The notes under the pieces: model-generated
The model's input: the letters and a program-made list of their open reading frames with translations, nothing else
The model's database searches: none
Told to the model about the DNA's origin: nothing
Position numbers and translations under genes: made by a program
Shown here: one piece after another, positions 13,740-24,812 of the stretch
Numbering within the stretch: position 1 is the first letter of the stretch
How the letters are laid out: each line of letters begins with the position of its first letter
From: Pratylenchus scribneri
Lineage: Eukaryota > Nematoda > Chromadorea > Rhabditida > Pratylenchidae
Direction: 5' to 3'
Assembly (NCBI GenBank): GCA_030063045.1
Contig: JAQSEB010000099.1
Coordinates: 62,001-126,000 of the forward strand
Length of the DNA: 64,000 nucleotides

Positions 13740-15143
13740 TTATACAATTTTCATTGATAAAATGGAAAATAAATATAAACAAATATTCGGAAGGATGAAA
13801 ATCAGCAACTTTGTCGATTTTGTTGTGTTTGTTCCGGATAAGTCCATGTTCGATGCCTTTCCATCGCTCCAATTCCTCGGCCTTGACTCCATCGAATTGC
13901 TCGAAGGCATTTTCCCAAAAATTGACGACAATCATTTCGGATTGTTTTGTTTAGTCCCAAATAAATGACCGGTGGAAGGCCTTAAAGGAAAATTTAATTT
14001 AATTCATCAATTATTCCGCTTCCACCATGGATATGAAGCCAAGCAAATTGGCCAAGAGTGATCAACCATTGGCTGGCACTATTCTTTGCATAATTACATA
14101 AAGTGAACCAGTCAATGTGTTTATCAGGGAAATGATAAAAACTTGTAAAAATGTCTGCAAAAAAATATTCAACTCAATTAATTCACCGACTTTTACCATT
14201 TTTTGAACGCGTGTCAATATTTCCCATTGGTTTCGGCTGTCGGAATTATTAGATATCATTCGGCCTATTGAACGTGTTTCTATCCAAAGAGCAATCGCAA
14301 AAAAGGAATAGGTAATTGGCGAAGAGATGGCAATAAATGTGTCATGAAATCCTTCCATATTGTTGAGGAACTTTATGAGAAAAGGGCAAATTAATTAAAT
14401 TTTGCATCCAAACTTTTCCCTCTGAATCATCCAAATAGCCTTCGAATGGATTGAAAAACCAGGCAAAATAAATTCCATTGAAAAGAGCCGGTTTCTCAAA
14501 GACCATCCAATAAAGGGCATAAATTGAGCAAAGTGAAATCCAAAACCAAACTCGATGGCCGTCAAACAATTTTTCGCCCAATTTTGGTGATAAAATGTCC
14601 ACACAACGATTGATGGCCAAAACCTGGAAAATTTAATATTGGAATATCCAATAAAAAATTCAACCAAATCAGCGGTGCTTTCCGCCGCCCAAATGCCTAA
14701 ATTAAAATATTTTTGGTAGAAAGAATTGGATGCCAACTTGTTGCTGAAACCCCTGCCAAATAAATGATTGTTGGATGGGAGCAGAAAACGGCACCATTCA
14801 AACTCAGCCATCCATGAAGGAAACCAACAATCCAAAGAATTAACAAATCCATTATTCCAATGTAGAAAAGAATTCGATAGCAGGCATTTGGATGTCCGTG
14901 ATCATCGCGCATATGATCCCAAATGGAAAACATACATGGCAAATAAAGAATCTAATGGGAATTAAGGAATTAGAAAAACCAAATTTATGTTGGCTACTGT
15001 ACATAATAAATGGAGGAGAGAAGAATGGTGATTATGGCTTCAGGCAAAAATTGACGATGCTCCAACGGGATTTGGCTGATATTTATTCCGGAACAATTAT
15101 AAAGTCGTTCATATTCGGCATGACGGAATAGGAAAAGTTCCAT
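13740..15143 (-). CDS. Serpentine chemoreceptor, SRT class, with a probable frameshift
   Basis: Nematode seven-helix chemoreceptor. Starts at 15143 (MELFLFRHAEYERLYNCSG, typical of SRT N-termini); spliced exons give ILYLPCMFSIWDHM, ACYRILFYIGIMDL, FCSHPTIIYLAGIWAAEST, VLAINRCVDILSP, FNGIYFAWFFNPFEGY, and TM5 and TM6 blocks. The last exon carries PPVIYLGLNKTIRNDC, the conserved SRT end. Introns at about 14990, 14750, 14670 and 14020 are canonical. Near 14061-14080 the frame of TM6 (LYVIMQRIVPANG, then stop) and the frame of the next family block (WLITLGQFAWLHIHG) differ by one base with no usable intron. It is therefore a recent pseudogene or carries a one-base assembly error. The tail after IRNDC is not conserved and its stop at 13740 is tentative. 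Confidence 0.8.
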
Positions 15144-16194
15144 TTTGCTTTATAAAATAAATAAATAACTTTAAAAATTGACCAATTTTAAATGAATTAA
15201 AATGCCCAGGAGAATATTCGCATTCCGTGACCATGTTCATGCTTTTATAGCAGAATTAAAATTTGTATTATTTCATATTTACTACTTAAATTTTAGGACT
15301 ATATTAAGGATTCATGTTCGTGCATCAATTCTGATAATTAAAATTGTTCATATGAAAAAGTGCAAAACAATTTTGGTTGTCTATACTTTTTACGATAGTA
15401 TTTAATATTTTTTATGAATTATGACTAATAAATAATTTACAGAAATTTTGGGAAATCTAATTTGATACCGTAATGTATAATTTTAAGCATAAATTAATCA
15501 TTTTAGTGGATTTTGGCAAAATTTATATGATAATGCTTTACCATGAGATATTTTATTATTTTTTATAAAAGAGAAAATTGGGGTTATTTCAATCTTCTTG
15601 GAAGTTTTTTTTCTTTGAATAAATTAATTTTTCATCTGCTCCTTTTATTGGCAAATTAATTAAATTTTAATAACTCAAGAAAGAATTATTTAATATTTCC
15701 TTTGCAACTTATATAAATTTTAGATTAAAGCTCTATTTATATAAAATGGCGGAAAAATGTCAAAGTTTCCGACAATAATAAATTTGCCAATAACAAATTT
15801 ATTTTTCATGTGCCCTATTAAATTAATTGCATTTAAAAATAATTAAATTTTATACAAGGCAAATATTCATGATTAGTAAAATGAATTTGCATTAAAATTT
15901 ACAAAGCAAAAGAATTTTACTAATAAAATGAAATTTTGAAAGAAGGAATGGTTCTTGTGATTGGGCAAAGGCAAAAATATTATAATGGCTTCATCTTATT
16001 TTGGCATTTTAATATTCATTGGAAATTATTGAAATATCTCATTCTTTTGTAAATCTTTCATATTCCATCCAATCCATTCAAGTCTCTTCCTCGTCATATT
16101 CAATTTTCTGTTGGGAAATTTTAAATTTAAAATCCCTCGATTTAATAGAAATTAACATTTTATAAATTTAAGTAAATTTAATATAATAATTTTT
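15144..16194. other. Intergenic region between the SRT gene and the F-box gene
   Basis: About 1 kb, very AT-rich. The 67-codon plus-strand ORF at 15202 has a composition consistent with chance and is not called. A short extra 3' exon of the F-box gene could lie near 16080-16115 but is not required. Nothing else seen. Confidence 0.4.
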
Positions 16195-18015
16195 TTAACC
16201 ATATTTGGCACCAACCATTAATTCTGCCTCAACATGATTTTCGACCGAATATTTTTGGAATTTAATTGCAGGGAATAATGCATTTTGCTCAAATTTTTCG
16301 AATTTCCTCTCGAATTCTGTTTTGTTGACGATTCCAATTTTCAAAATGAGAATTTGTTTTTCGGATGGGCCAGTTCGATGGGCAAATGCCTCTTCCAACA
16401 TTGGACTCAATGAAAATTCCGAAATTGTGAAACAATTCAAACATTTGAGGGACTAAAATATTTTAATGATAAAATTGAAATAAATGGAGGAATGAACCTT
16501 GAAATTTTTGACCATTAAAAGGAATAATTCAAATGGCACATCGATCATCAAATTGAGGAACTGAAAAATATTTTAATAATTTTTTAATTCTAATTTGCCA
16601 TAAAAAGGGAATAAATTCCCTACCTCCAACTTTTCATGTCCATATTGGGCCAATTGCAATCCACATTTCAGCCTCCATTTATGGCTAATTCTGCCACCTC
16701 ACGAACATCCAATGCCCTCAATTTTGGCATTTTTTTCACGAAATGGCCAAGTGACCGATAGGTGGAACGGCCAACGCCCCGTGGCAATTGGCCGAGGCTT
16801 AAATGTTCCAAATCCGGACAATTTCGACGAAGCAAGGAAATAAGCTGAAAAAATGGAAAAGGATAAAATAGAATTTGATAATAATGAAAACTTCGAAGTC
16901 AAAGAATCCACATGAAAGACCATGCAATGGGCGGAATGCTTCCGGATGGTGAATTATGCACATTTTGAGCATTGGTACATCAATGTCAATTTGAAGAAAA
17001 CGCAAACTAAAAATGGAACAATGAATTTAAAATAATTTCATTTTTGCCCACTTTCTCAATAAAATCAATGATTCGGCCACTTCAGCCGTTTCGAATTCCG
17101 TTCTGAGGAATGGCCCAGTGGTCAACACTTGTAAATGTTGGCCACAATCTCGAACGGCCAATTCCAACAAATGAGGGAGGAAAAGGCCACATTCTGATGC
17201 ACGCAACATTTTCAGACGATTCGGAACTCGAGTGACCGACAAACGAAGTTCGAATTCTCGCTTAAATATAGGAAATACAAATAGTTTTGATATTATTTGA
17301 AACTCTGGTAGCAGCTGATTCCTTTTTGATGGCACAAGCAAATGACAATTCTAGGGCATTGAGACGTTGGCAACCATGAAGAATGGAGGGCAAACCCTCG
17401 AAATTATCATTTGTCTGCGAAATAAATTAATCTTTTAAATGTAAAATTTCAATCCTTCTATTGTCTATTCACAATTAAATTTACATTTAGTATTAAATAT
17501 TTGAAATTTCTATATTTGTTTGGAATTTAATCAACATAACCACTAATAATATATAAAAATAAACAATTTGAATTGAAAATAAAGAAAAATTTCCTCTTTT
17601 CGTAAAAATAATAAAACAAACCAAATCTAAATTGGCGTGCACTAAATTTGGCACCAATTCTGGGATGGCATCAATGTCCCTGGCCTTCGTGCCATTTCCA
17701 ATCCGAATTTTCTCCAACATTGGCATATGCCGAACAATTTCTCGAATTGGCAAATTTATTCGATTCAATGTTTGTCCGAAAAGGAGGGAACGAATTTGTG
17801 AGCCAAATCGGTTGGAAAGTGCACGGAACTAAATGGGGCATAAAGTTCTCAAATGACCACATTCCCATCATATTTGCCTCAATTTCCTCCAAAATGTGGG
17901 CATTTAGCCGATGCAATTTTGGCCAAAAGAATGTATTCACAATGGAGCGCCAATTTGCACTGACAAATTCAATGCGCAAGAATTGAGGCGGTTGAAGAAA
18001 GGAAAAAATCTCAAC
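16195..18015 (-). CDS. F-box protein with leucine-rich region (5' exon not found; frame problems)
   Basis: Likely SCF substrate receptor. The first recognisable exon begins at about 18015 with an F-box-like segment (VEIFSFLQPPQFLRIEFVSA, then NWRSIVNTFFWPKLHRL). LRR-like text follows: PMLEKIRIGNGTKARDIDAI, LPSILHGCQRLNALELSFAC, VPNRLKMLRASECGLFLPHL, LRFLQIDIDVPMLKMCIIHH and CPDLEHLSLGQLPRGVGRST. The last exons include SLKCLNCFTISEFSLSPM and stop at 16195. Two joins do not splice cleanly: near 17815-17850 the frame changes at an ATTTAG that could be an acceptor, and near 16680-16700 KLRALDVREVAELA and KWRLKCGLQLAQYGHEK lie in different frames. The gene may be decaying or the assembly may carry indels. 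The initiator exon was not located. Confidence 0.55.
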
Positions 18016-18049
18016 CTGATTAGCAAAAAATTACATGTATTTTTGTTAA

Positions 18050-18600
18050 AATTGGCTTATACGGTCCAGCTCAAAATCATATAGTGATGTACCATTCGAT
18101 GCGTCTTGATGAGCAGATTAAGAATCTCTCATTGGTTTCATTTAAAACTCAAAAATTATAGCCATTTTAATCTCTTAAGAAATATGTTGGGAACTGCGGA
18201 GGTAATGTAAGAATGGATTCCGGAGTGGAGAAGACGGAGCACACATAGGAATCCATTATGAGTTGCCCACCGGAGCATCCATTAAGTATTTTTTGCGCAA
18301 CGGTATCTTTTTTATATTCGATTTTTATGCAAAAAATAATGATATATTCGTATTCTATTCATCAAGATACGTCGATTGAGGTTGAGGTATAAGTATAATA
18401 TGGCCGAGCAAAAAATTGTGAAGTTTTTCGACCCAAAGGGGGAGTCTTCACTTTTGCTATTTTCAATTACCCATAACCAGGCCAAAAGTGTTTGACGTGT
18501 CGAAATTTTTGTAAATTCATATTCTGCTCGTCGAACTCTATCGAATGGTATATAAATAGTGTGAAAGTCTGGACCAAATAAACCATTTTTTTCCAAATTT
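18050..18600. repeat. Fold-back repeat (old MITE-like element)
   Basis: The segment at about 18089-18123 (taccattcgatgcgtcttga, continuing tgagcaga) returns as an imperfect reverse complement at about 18515-18550, where the minus strand reads taccattcgatagagttcga. The same attrac-like motif occurs near 26288 and inside the fold-back element at 41108-41728, so this is a diverged member of a dispersed family. A minus-strand ORF (18312-18596) inside it is not called a gene. Confidence 0.45.
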
Positions 18601-18661
18601 TTAATGGAATTTTGCCATACTTTAAATTATATATTATTATTATTAATCTCCATAATTTTGA

Positions 18662-18982
18662 TCATAATTTATCCATTTTGAAGTAAAAGCAAACCCAAAG
18701 TTCGTTGGGCAAAAAGATGCAATGCAAAGTTTGGTCCATTCTCTCTCCAAATGGTTGAATCAAACTTCCATCAGCAATTTGGGCCTCTTCCCACCCAAAA
18801 TTGCCCCTTTCAAATTGACCAAACCATTTTCGGGCTTCTTTCATCGAAATTGCTTCACTTCCTTCCGTTTGCCTAATTCTATCGACGGCCATGGCCAATG
18901 GCATTTTTAAATGCCAATAATGACGAAGAATGCCGAAAACTATTAATTTATGCGAGCCATTCACCGAGGTGGCCGAACTCAT
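18662..18982 (-). CDS. Small protein with mariner-type helix-turn-helix (HTH_48-like) domain
   Basis: A 106-residue ORF from ATG 18982. Its centre, LRHYWHLKMPLAMAVDRIRQ followed by ISMKEARKWFGQFERGNFGW, follows the N-terminal HTH of mariner transposases (small hydrophobic, A..I, V/S..., W F..F..G.F.). No DDE catalytic domain follows in the next kilobase, so it is not an intact transposase. It may be a captured transposase DNA-binding domain or a remnant. The C-terminal part (LIQPFGERMDQTLHCIFLPN) is unlike anything I recognise. It lies upstream of the F-box gene on the same strand, and I cannot exclude that it is linked to it by splicing. Confidence 0.4.
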   Translation of the reverse strand: MSSATSVNGSHKLIVFGILRHYWHLKMPLAMAVDRIRQTEGSEAISMKEARKWFGQFERGNFGWEEAQIADGSLIQPFGERMDQTLHCIFLPNELWVCFYFKMDKL

Positions 18983-20187
18983 TTTCTACAAACCAAAATG
19001 AAATTAAGGAATCAAAATTTTGTAGCAATACTCTAAATTTAATGTGGAATATTTTATTATTATTCTGGAAAAAGAATTGGCTATTATCTCTTTCTTTGTT
19101 ATGTAAATAGTTAATAATTATTGAAATCTAATAAATGGCATAAAACAATATATTTCATTAATCATTAAATTACTATTAAATGGGAATAATTTATTAGAAT
19201 TTTATTTTTGAAATTCCAACAAAATAAAATACTGAAAAACTCATTTGTATGAGATTCATGAAAAAGTTAATTAGAGCATCAACTCTTTCATCAATCATCA
19301 CAAATAATGTTTTTTTTCCAAATTTACAATTTAAATTTATATACATTTATTTATAGCTTTCACTAATAAGACTCACAAACTCTTCAAAATATATATTTAT
19401 AATATGAATGTGAAAAAATAGATTGTAAAATTTTTATGGTAAGAAAAATGTAGCGAAATTAGGGATAATTAATTTAGCTATAAGAAATAATTTTTAGGGA
19501 TTTATTTATTACACCAAATTTATTGAATTTATATTTTTGGCACTCCATAAAAAATGCCATTTTGTTCGATTTTCCAACTATATTGTTGCCCGAGGCCCTC
19601 TCATCATCATTTTCCCTTCAATCCTCAAAAGTCAATTAGTACCGTATGTAATGTACTTCATTTATTAAAAATTGAATAAAATTTTTTCTGTTTGCCAAAT
19701 ATCAGCTCATCAAAATATATTATTGAATTACATTTCATTTCTCCAAATTTTGCGCAAAAAATATTTGTTTATGAACGCAACAATAATCTCACAAATAATC
19801 AGCTGACCATTTGAAAAATAAAAAAATAAGAAAGATCCATTCCCAATGATCGAATTATCAATCATCCAATCCGCCCACGGGAAATTTAATGAATTTGGTT
19901 GGAGAATTCCCCTATTGGCCATAGGGTAACCGGGGAATCCACCTTATTTTGGAGGAATTCATGTGAATTTGTTTATCCGTAAAACATGCACTCAAATAGA
20001 GGCCTCCGTTCCCCATAGAAAACCGGGGAAAACCGTGAAAAACCGGTTCAAGTCAAAATTGTTTATCACTTTTGGGAATGCCCAAATAAACTCCGATTAA
20101 AATTTGCCCAAATATTTTTCTTTACAAATTTTGCAAAAAATAAAAACTTTGGACCCAATCAGAGTAAACCCCCGCAAATTGGTGCCA
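18983..20187. other. Intergenic, 1.2 kb
   Basis: AT-rich with no convincing ORF. A slightly GC-richer patch at 19920-20050 carries repeated ACCGGGGAA and AACCGG words (near 19928, 20020 and 20040), which may be an old repeat. The right end is the promoter of the secreted repeat protein. Confidence 0.4.
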
Positions 20188-20195
20188 TATAAAAA
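20188..20195 (+). promoter_or_regulatory. TATA box of the secreted repeat-protein gene
   Basis: TATAAAAA lies 71 bases upstream of ATG 20266, a spacing compatible with a short 5' leader. TATA boxes are uncommon at nematode housekeeping genes and typical of strongly or tissue-specifically expressed ones. Inference from motif and spacing only. Confidence 0.5.
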
Positions 20196-20265
20196 GGCAT
20201 GGGTCCTTGTATTCGGATCATCAAAATCAAATAAAAATCCTAATTCTTCAATAAATAAATCAAAA

Positions 20266-20697
20266 ATGCGATTCCTCATCCCAATCTTTTTGTTGGCCGC
20301 TTTCCTTTTGATTGCCGAGGCAAACCAAAATCGACAAAACCAGCAGGCCGCCGGCACACAACATGGACAAAATCAAGGCCGCCGAACTGTCCGAAACACT
20401 GGACAACAAACACCCAGCCAACAATCAGCAAATCAACAGGGAACTGGACAGGGTGGACAAAGCCGTGCCGAACGAAACACCAATCAAGGAGGTCAAGGAG
20501 GAAATCAACAGAGTGCCACTGGCCATCAAGGCCAAGGAGGACAAAGCCGTGCTGAACGTAACACAAACCAGGGAGGTCAAGGAGGAAATCAACAATCCGC
20601 AACCGGACAACAAGGCACTGGACAAGGAGGACAAAGCCGTGTTGAACGAAATACCAACCAACAACGTCCACAACAATCGGCTAATCCTATGGCCTAA
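20266..20697 (+). CDS. Secreted Gln/Gly/Asn-rich tandem-repeat protein
   Basis: A single-exon ORF of 143 residues. The N-terminus MRFLIPIFLLAAFLLIAEA is a textbook signal peptide with cleavage expected after AEA. The mature part has no hydrophobic segment and is built of about three imperfect repeats, each with GQGGQSRAERNTNQ followed by GGQGGNQQSATG; the third has V for A (QSRVERNTNQ). It ends RPQQSANPMA. No Cys in the mature chain. An upstream in-frame ATG at 20104 would bury the signal peptide, so I chose 20266, which also fits the TATA box. Such low-complexity secreted proteins occur among gland and cuticle-surface proteins of plant-parasitic nematodes. An effector role is possible but the sequence does not show it. 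Confidence 0.7.
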   Translation: MRFLIPIFLLAAFLLIAEANQNRQNQQAAGTQHGQNQGRRTVRNTGQQTPSQQSANQQGTGQGGQSRAERNTNQGGQGGNQQSATGHQGQGGQSRAERNTNQGGQGGNQQSATGQQGTGQGGQSRVERNTNQQRPQQSANPMA

Positions 20698-21802
20698 ATA
20701 CTGACTCCAGAATCAGCAGGATTGAATAAAATGATGCAAAACGATGTACAATAGAAAAGAATAAATTTTGTGACTGATTCTGATTTCAACAATTTCATCA
20801 GAATTTTATCATAAAAATTAAAATATAAAATTTACTTGAATAAATTTCAGATTATCATTGAACAAATTTTCTTTTATTAATGTATGAATTTTTGGTCATT
20901 CCAAAATATTTTAGTTGAATTTGTTTTAAAACAATGTTTTGTAAATCAATCAAGCCATCCAATCGTCCTCCATTAATTCTTTGCCAATTTCACGTTTCAT
21001 CCGATGCAACATTGCTTGGGGATTATTGCTTGAATGTTAAAATATATTATCGGCCTAAATTTATTCAAACTTTTTCTTGGCCTTTTCGTCCTTTGAACCA
21101 ATTATTCCTTGCTTATTAGCACGTTCTTCCGAAGATGCAGACCATCCTGGGACACCGGATTCACAAAATGAAACAATTAAAAGAAAAAGAAGGAATATGG
21201 GCAAAAATTGACGCATTTTTACGATTTAAGAAATTTGTGATAATTAACCATTTATTTAATGCGAGAAATGATTTTGGTCGTTTATTGGGAGGAATTGATC
21301 ACGCAATTTTCTCATCGACAATTGATTCATTTAACATTTAACTTTTAATTTTCAAGGACAATTATAAAAAAAAAGAACGTAGAAAACAAAACGTATCGCA
21401 TTTATATTCAAATATAGAGTCTCTTTATAATTATCATAATTAAATTAGTTCACTTGATCTTTTCACAATTACATACAAAATTTGCGATCATATTTGACTG
21501 AAATAGAATAAATCCCTCAAAAATTAGCACATAATTATTGTACCATTTAAAATAAAACCATTTTTTGCTTAATTTTTATTATCAATTGAGGATAAGCCCT
21601 AAAGCGAATAATCAAATCAATCACATTCTGTACATTATTTTCAGTTACAGTCGCTATTTAAAAAGCTAATTAAAAACATTTATATCAATGTTATTAGTGC
21701 AATAAGAAAATAAATATCAACACTGTTTCATAAGATTATCAAATTCAATTTGATTTTTCATCATCATTGTTAACTTTTATGCAAATGCAGTTGCTTTTTC
21801 AT
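20698..21802. other. Intergenic, 1.1 kb
   Basis: AT-rich with AATAAA-like words just after the repeat-protein stop. Two short plus-strand ORFs (20934 and 21135) have no features supporting coding. Nothing else seen. Confidence 0.4.
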
Positions 21803-22984
21803 TTAATCGTGATTATAAGCAAAATTATTTCCATCAAAATTGCCTTCAAAAATACAATTTTCCGAACATATTATACTTGGATAGAGTTTGGCACAGTCAA
21901 TGAATGATGGCAATTTAACATATTCTAAAAATCAAATGAATGAATGATATAATAAAGTAAAATAATTATTGAAAATGAAAAACTTGCCGGCAACTGGTTG
22001 GCCATTAATTGTAAAGAAAAGTTCCCATTTCTTTGTTGATGTTTCTGTTGCTGATGTTGAATACGAAAGATCACATCCAAAAATGCTACGGCCATTAATT
22101 GCAAAGTAGAATTCATGTTCTTTTGTTGATTTTCTTGCTGGCTTAAGTCCACATCCAAAAGTGTCACCCTCTTTCATGTTCGGATAATTTAACGATGGAA
22201 ATATTTCATCAAATTTTCTCCTTCTAACTTTAAAATAACAAAAAAATTTTAAATTTTATCTAATAAATAAAAAACTTGCCTCTATTTCTTGTGTCCATAT
22301 ATAATCCATAGCTTCTTCCATAGTCTTTAAATGGATACAGTATACCAATATGAAACCTGAAAAATGCTAGAAATTAAAATAAAATATAATATATTTATAG
22401 TGAGATTCATTTTTGATGAATTTATTTATAATTAAATAGATTTAGTGAGAATAAAGCAGCTTATAAAAAATTAATGTTTAATTATGAAGTCTCACAAATG
22501 ACAAATACGAATAATCCAAAAAAAAATATTTCGTTTTGCACACCGAACAAAATATTTAATTGAGCATTATCCAAGAGGAAAATGTCATTTTTAATGATTA
22601 TTTTTCAACTATTTTGATAGATTTTTTTGGAAAAATTGTATTTTTGCTTAAAAAGAACACTTATTTTATTCAATTCCTTCTCATCCCATTCAATGTATTT
22701 TATAATTATATTCTTGAACACCTACCCATTTCCACCAGCAAATTTGAATAGTTTTGTCTCAAAGTAATTGTGTCCGGTCTCCGGTGATATTCGAAAATGG
22801 TCTTGAAGCTCGAAATCGCCTTAACTTCGAGGTCTATAAAAATTTATTTAAATATTTTCACTTCAATCGAGTAATAACTTTGATTATCAGTGGATTTTGT
22901 TTGTCAATTATAATAAATGGCTTCTCGATATGTGGTGGTGTTCCAGAATATTGTTTCTCTAATAATGGGTCGTTCACATTCCAA
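21803..22984 (-). CDS. SPRY/B30.2-domain protein (5' end uncertain)
   Basis: Several small exons assemble a SPRY domain, a protein-protein interaction fold greatly expanded in cyst nematodes. In order on the minus strand: a possible first exon at 22984-22861 (NHWNVNDPLLEKQYSG); DFELQDHFRISPETGHNYFE plus TKLFKFAGGNG (22823-22733); FHIGILYPFKDYGRSYGLYM (about 22350-22280); YPNMKEGDTFGCGLKP, HEFYFAINGRSIFGC and WELFFTINGQPVA (22228-21987); and a last exon EYVKLPSFIDCAKLYPSII, ending NFAYNHD at 21803. YFETKL, GDTFGCGL and FAINGR match the usual SPRY blocks. Two introns begin GCAAGT (near 22279 and 21987), i.e. GC-AG introns. No signal peptide was located, so a secreted role is not supported. FAINGR and FTINGQ appear twice, as if the strand was duplicated. 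Confidence 0.6.
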
Positions 22985-23501
22985 TGGTTTTTATGGCGAA
23001 CAAAACGCTTAATAATTTTTTTTATCAAAGTCATTATCATTAATGATAACCTTGATAAAATGATTTTTCAGGAAATATTCAAAATTATTGGTTGGAGAAG
23101 TGCAATATAATTTGCCATTGCCTAATTTGGTTGAAGTGAGGGATTGAAAACGATCAAAATTGACTAATAAATTTGAATATTTTCAACAAAAATGTGTCAA
23201 TCTCAACAATGCCTAATAAGGGCCTTTCTTATTTTCCTACTGTACCCCCACCTTTTGCCTATCACCTCTCGTCACCCTATCAATCAAATTTTGCCCCAAT
23301 CTCTGCCTTTTTAAACCAGCCCTTTTTCCCTCCTACATATCTTTTGACCCTTCACATTATTATGACATTTTCCCGCACATTTAATAAAGAATAATTTAAA
23401 GTAGAGTTTCCCTTTTATTCCTATCCCATTCATTGGCACATTGGGTGGACTTAGACAGATCATAATGAAGAAAGATTGCTAATTAAATATAATTTTTCAA
23501 C

Positions 23502-23954
23502 CTGAAAAGGACTCCAAAAGTGGTCAATATGGCCATTTTGATTGTAGAAAATGAACAAAATTCGATCCCTAAAATCGACGATTGGCTGCTCCAAATAAGT
23601 GTTGGTCCTTCGCCAAAGACCCTGTGAAGGGAAGATTATTTTTCGATTAAATGGAATTGACCCATTTTGAACCTGGGTGACAAAAGTGATTAGCAATGTA
23701 CAAAGTACGGTGGCCAATATGCTGAAAAAGCGCCAGAGATTGGCCGCAGAAAATGAGGGGGCCAAAAATTCAACGGAAAGTGGCTAAAAAGGTTTAATGA
23801 ATTTTTGGATTAAAAATGTTGAAAAATTGCGAATAATTTGATTTTTTCCACCAATTTCGGTCATTTTTTCCGCCTCAAATTTCATTTTAATTGAATTCTC
23901 TCCCCCCCCCCCCCCCCCCCCAACCTCTCTATGAACGACTGTGAGTTGCGGCAT
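23502..23954 (-). pseudogene. tmem-231: 5' part of a TMEM231-like transition-zone gene, apparently truncated
   Basis: TMEM231 is a membrane protein of the ciliary transition zone (MKS module). Exon 1 (23954-23925) encodes MPQLTVVHRE; exon 2 from about 23786 gives PLSVEFLAPSFSAANLWRFF and the first membrane helix SILATVLCTLLITFV. A 51-bp intron (about 23625-23675) is followed by GLWRRTNTYLEQPIVDF, the hallmark block of TMEM231 (human has a GFW...Y.EQPTV.F motif), and then NQNGHIDHFWSPFQ. The exon ends at a clear donor (23501). The rest of the protein (more than 200 residues in the family, including the second helix) is not seen on the minus strand down to the SPRY gene or below it. Either a truncated copy, a rearrangement, or a missing assembly piece. 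Confidence 0.6.
23902..23921. repeat. Poly(C) tract of 20
   Basis: Twenty consecutive C on the plus strand (poly(G) on the coding strand) within the first intron of the TMEM231-like gene. Unusual in such AT-rich DNA; length is unreliable in most sequencing methods. Confidence 0.9.
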
Positions 23955-24291
23955 TCTTTTCCAATGATTCTAATTGTAAAATGCTCAAATGCCGCTGGCA
24001 AATATGGAGTCCTAATAAAAGAATTTAATGGGAAATAGACAATTTTATTGGATTATGAATTGACCAGCAAGCAATGCACAAATCCAACTAAAAATGGCAA
24101 TGCTAAGGAGGAGACAATCAACAATGAATTTGGCACGATTTCGGGAAAAGATCATCAAAAAATATACGAATTATAAAGTGTTATTGGTGGTCGAATTTAT
24201 AGATGGCAATTGCAAAGTGGACATAGGGTCAAAGCCATACACAAGGGGAGTTAATTGACAAATGGTGAATATTGCCAATGAAATATTTCTG

Positions 24292-24305
24292 GTTACCAAG
24301 GCAAC
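24292..24305 (-). promoter_or_regulatory. RFX/DAF-19 X-box upstream of the TMEM231-like gene
   Basis: GTTACCAAGGCAAC fits the nematode X-box consensus RYYNYYWWRRNRAC at all positions. It lies about 340 bp upstream of the predicted ATG of a gene whose family is ciliary, the expected target class for the RFX factor DAF-19. The spacing is longer than the usual 60-250 bp. Context supports it; binding is inferred. Confidence 0.55.
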
Positions 24306-24812
24306 GTCCATATCTCCATATCTTTAAACTATGGAATAAAAATAAATATTCAATATGTAATATGTAATATAAAAACATTTTAAATGACCTTTTGTTTTTA
24401 ATGAGCCGAAAATTTCATTTCGTCCAAAAAAACAAACATAGAATATTCATTTGAAAGGACATAAACGTGTTCAGCGTCCCAAAACCACTTTTGTACTTTG
24501 GTGTAAGTAAAGCAAATCTGCTTTATTTTAATTTTAAGCTTTTTGATGGCATGATTTGATTGATGACCAAACCAACCAATTATTATTAATTTGCAAATAT
24601 TTATTATTTATTTTCATAAATTTATTAATTTAATTAAAAATGCACAAAATAAAAGTCACAATAAAAAATTGGAATGAGGATTAGCAGAAATAATCGTTTG
24701 ATATCACTGGTTTATTTTTCTCAAAAATTAAAGTTTCATGGAATTAAATATCAAATGAAGTTGATGCCTATTTATTTCCTCAAATTTCATTCCACATTTT
24801 CATCCAATTTGA
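24306..24812. other. Intergenic between the X-box and the mtk-1 3' end
   Basis: About 500 AT-rich bases. They hold the shared flank of the TMEM231-like gene and the presumed 3' UTR of the kinase gene. No ORF or repeat is convincing. Confidence 0.4.

Noticed and set aside
18662..18982. Complete mariner transposon
   Set aside because: Only an HTH-like region is present; no DDE/D domain and no terminal repeats flank it.
20276..20671. 131-codon minus-strand ORF and a second plus-strand frame of similar length
   Set aside because: Shadow frames of the Gln/Gly repeat; the signal peptide and TATA box fix the real frame.
24167..24308. Minus-strand ORF beginning MDVALVTRNISLAIFTIC, overlapping the X-box
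   Set aside because: It starts inside the RFX site, has no splice partner to TMEM231 exons and is only 47 codons.
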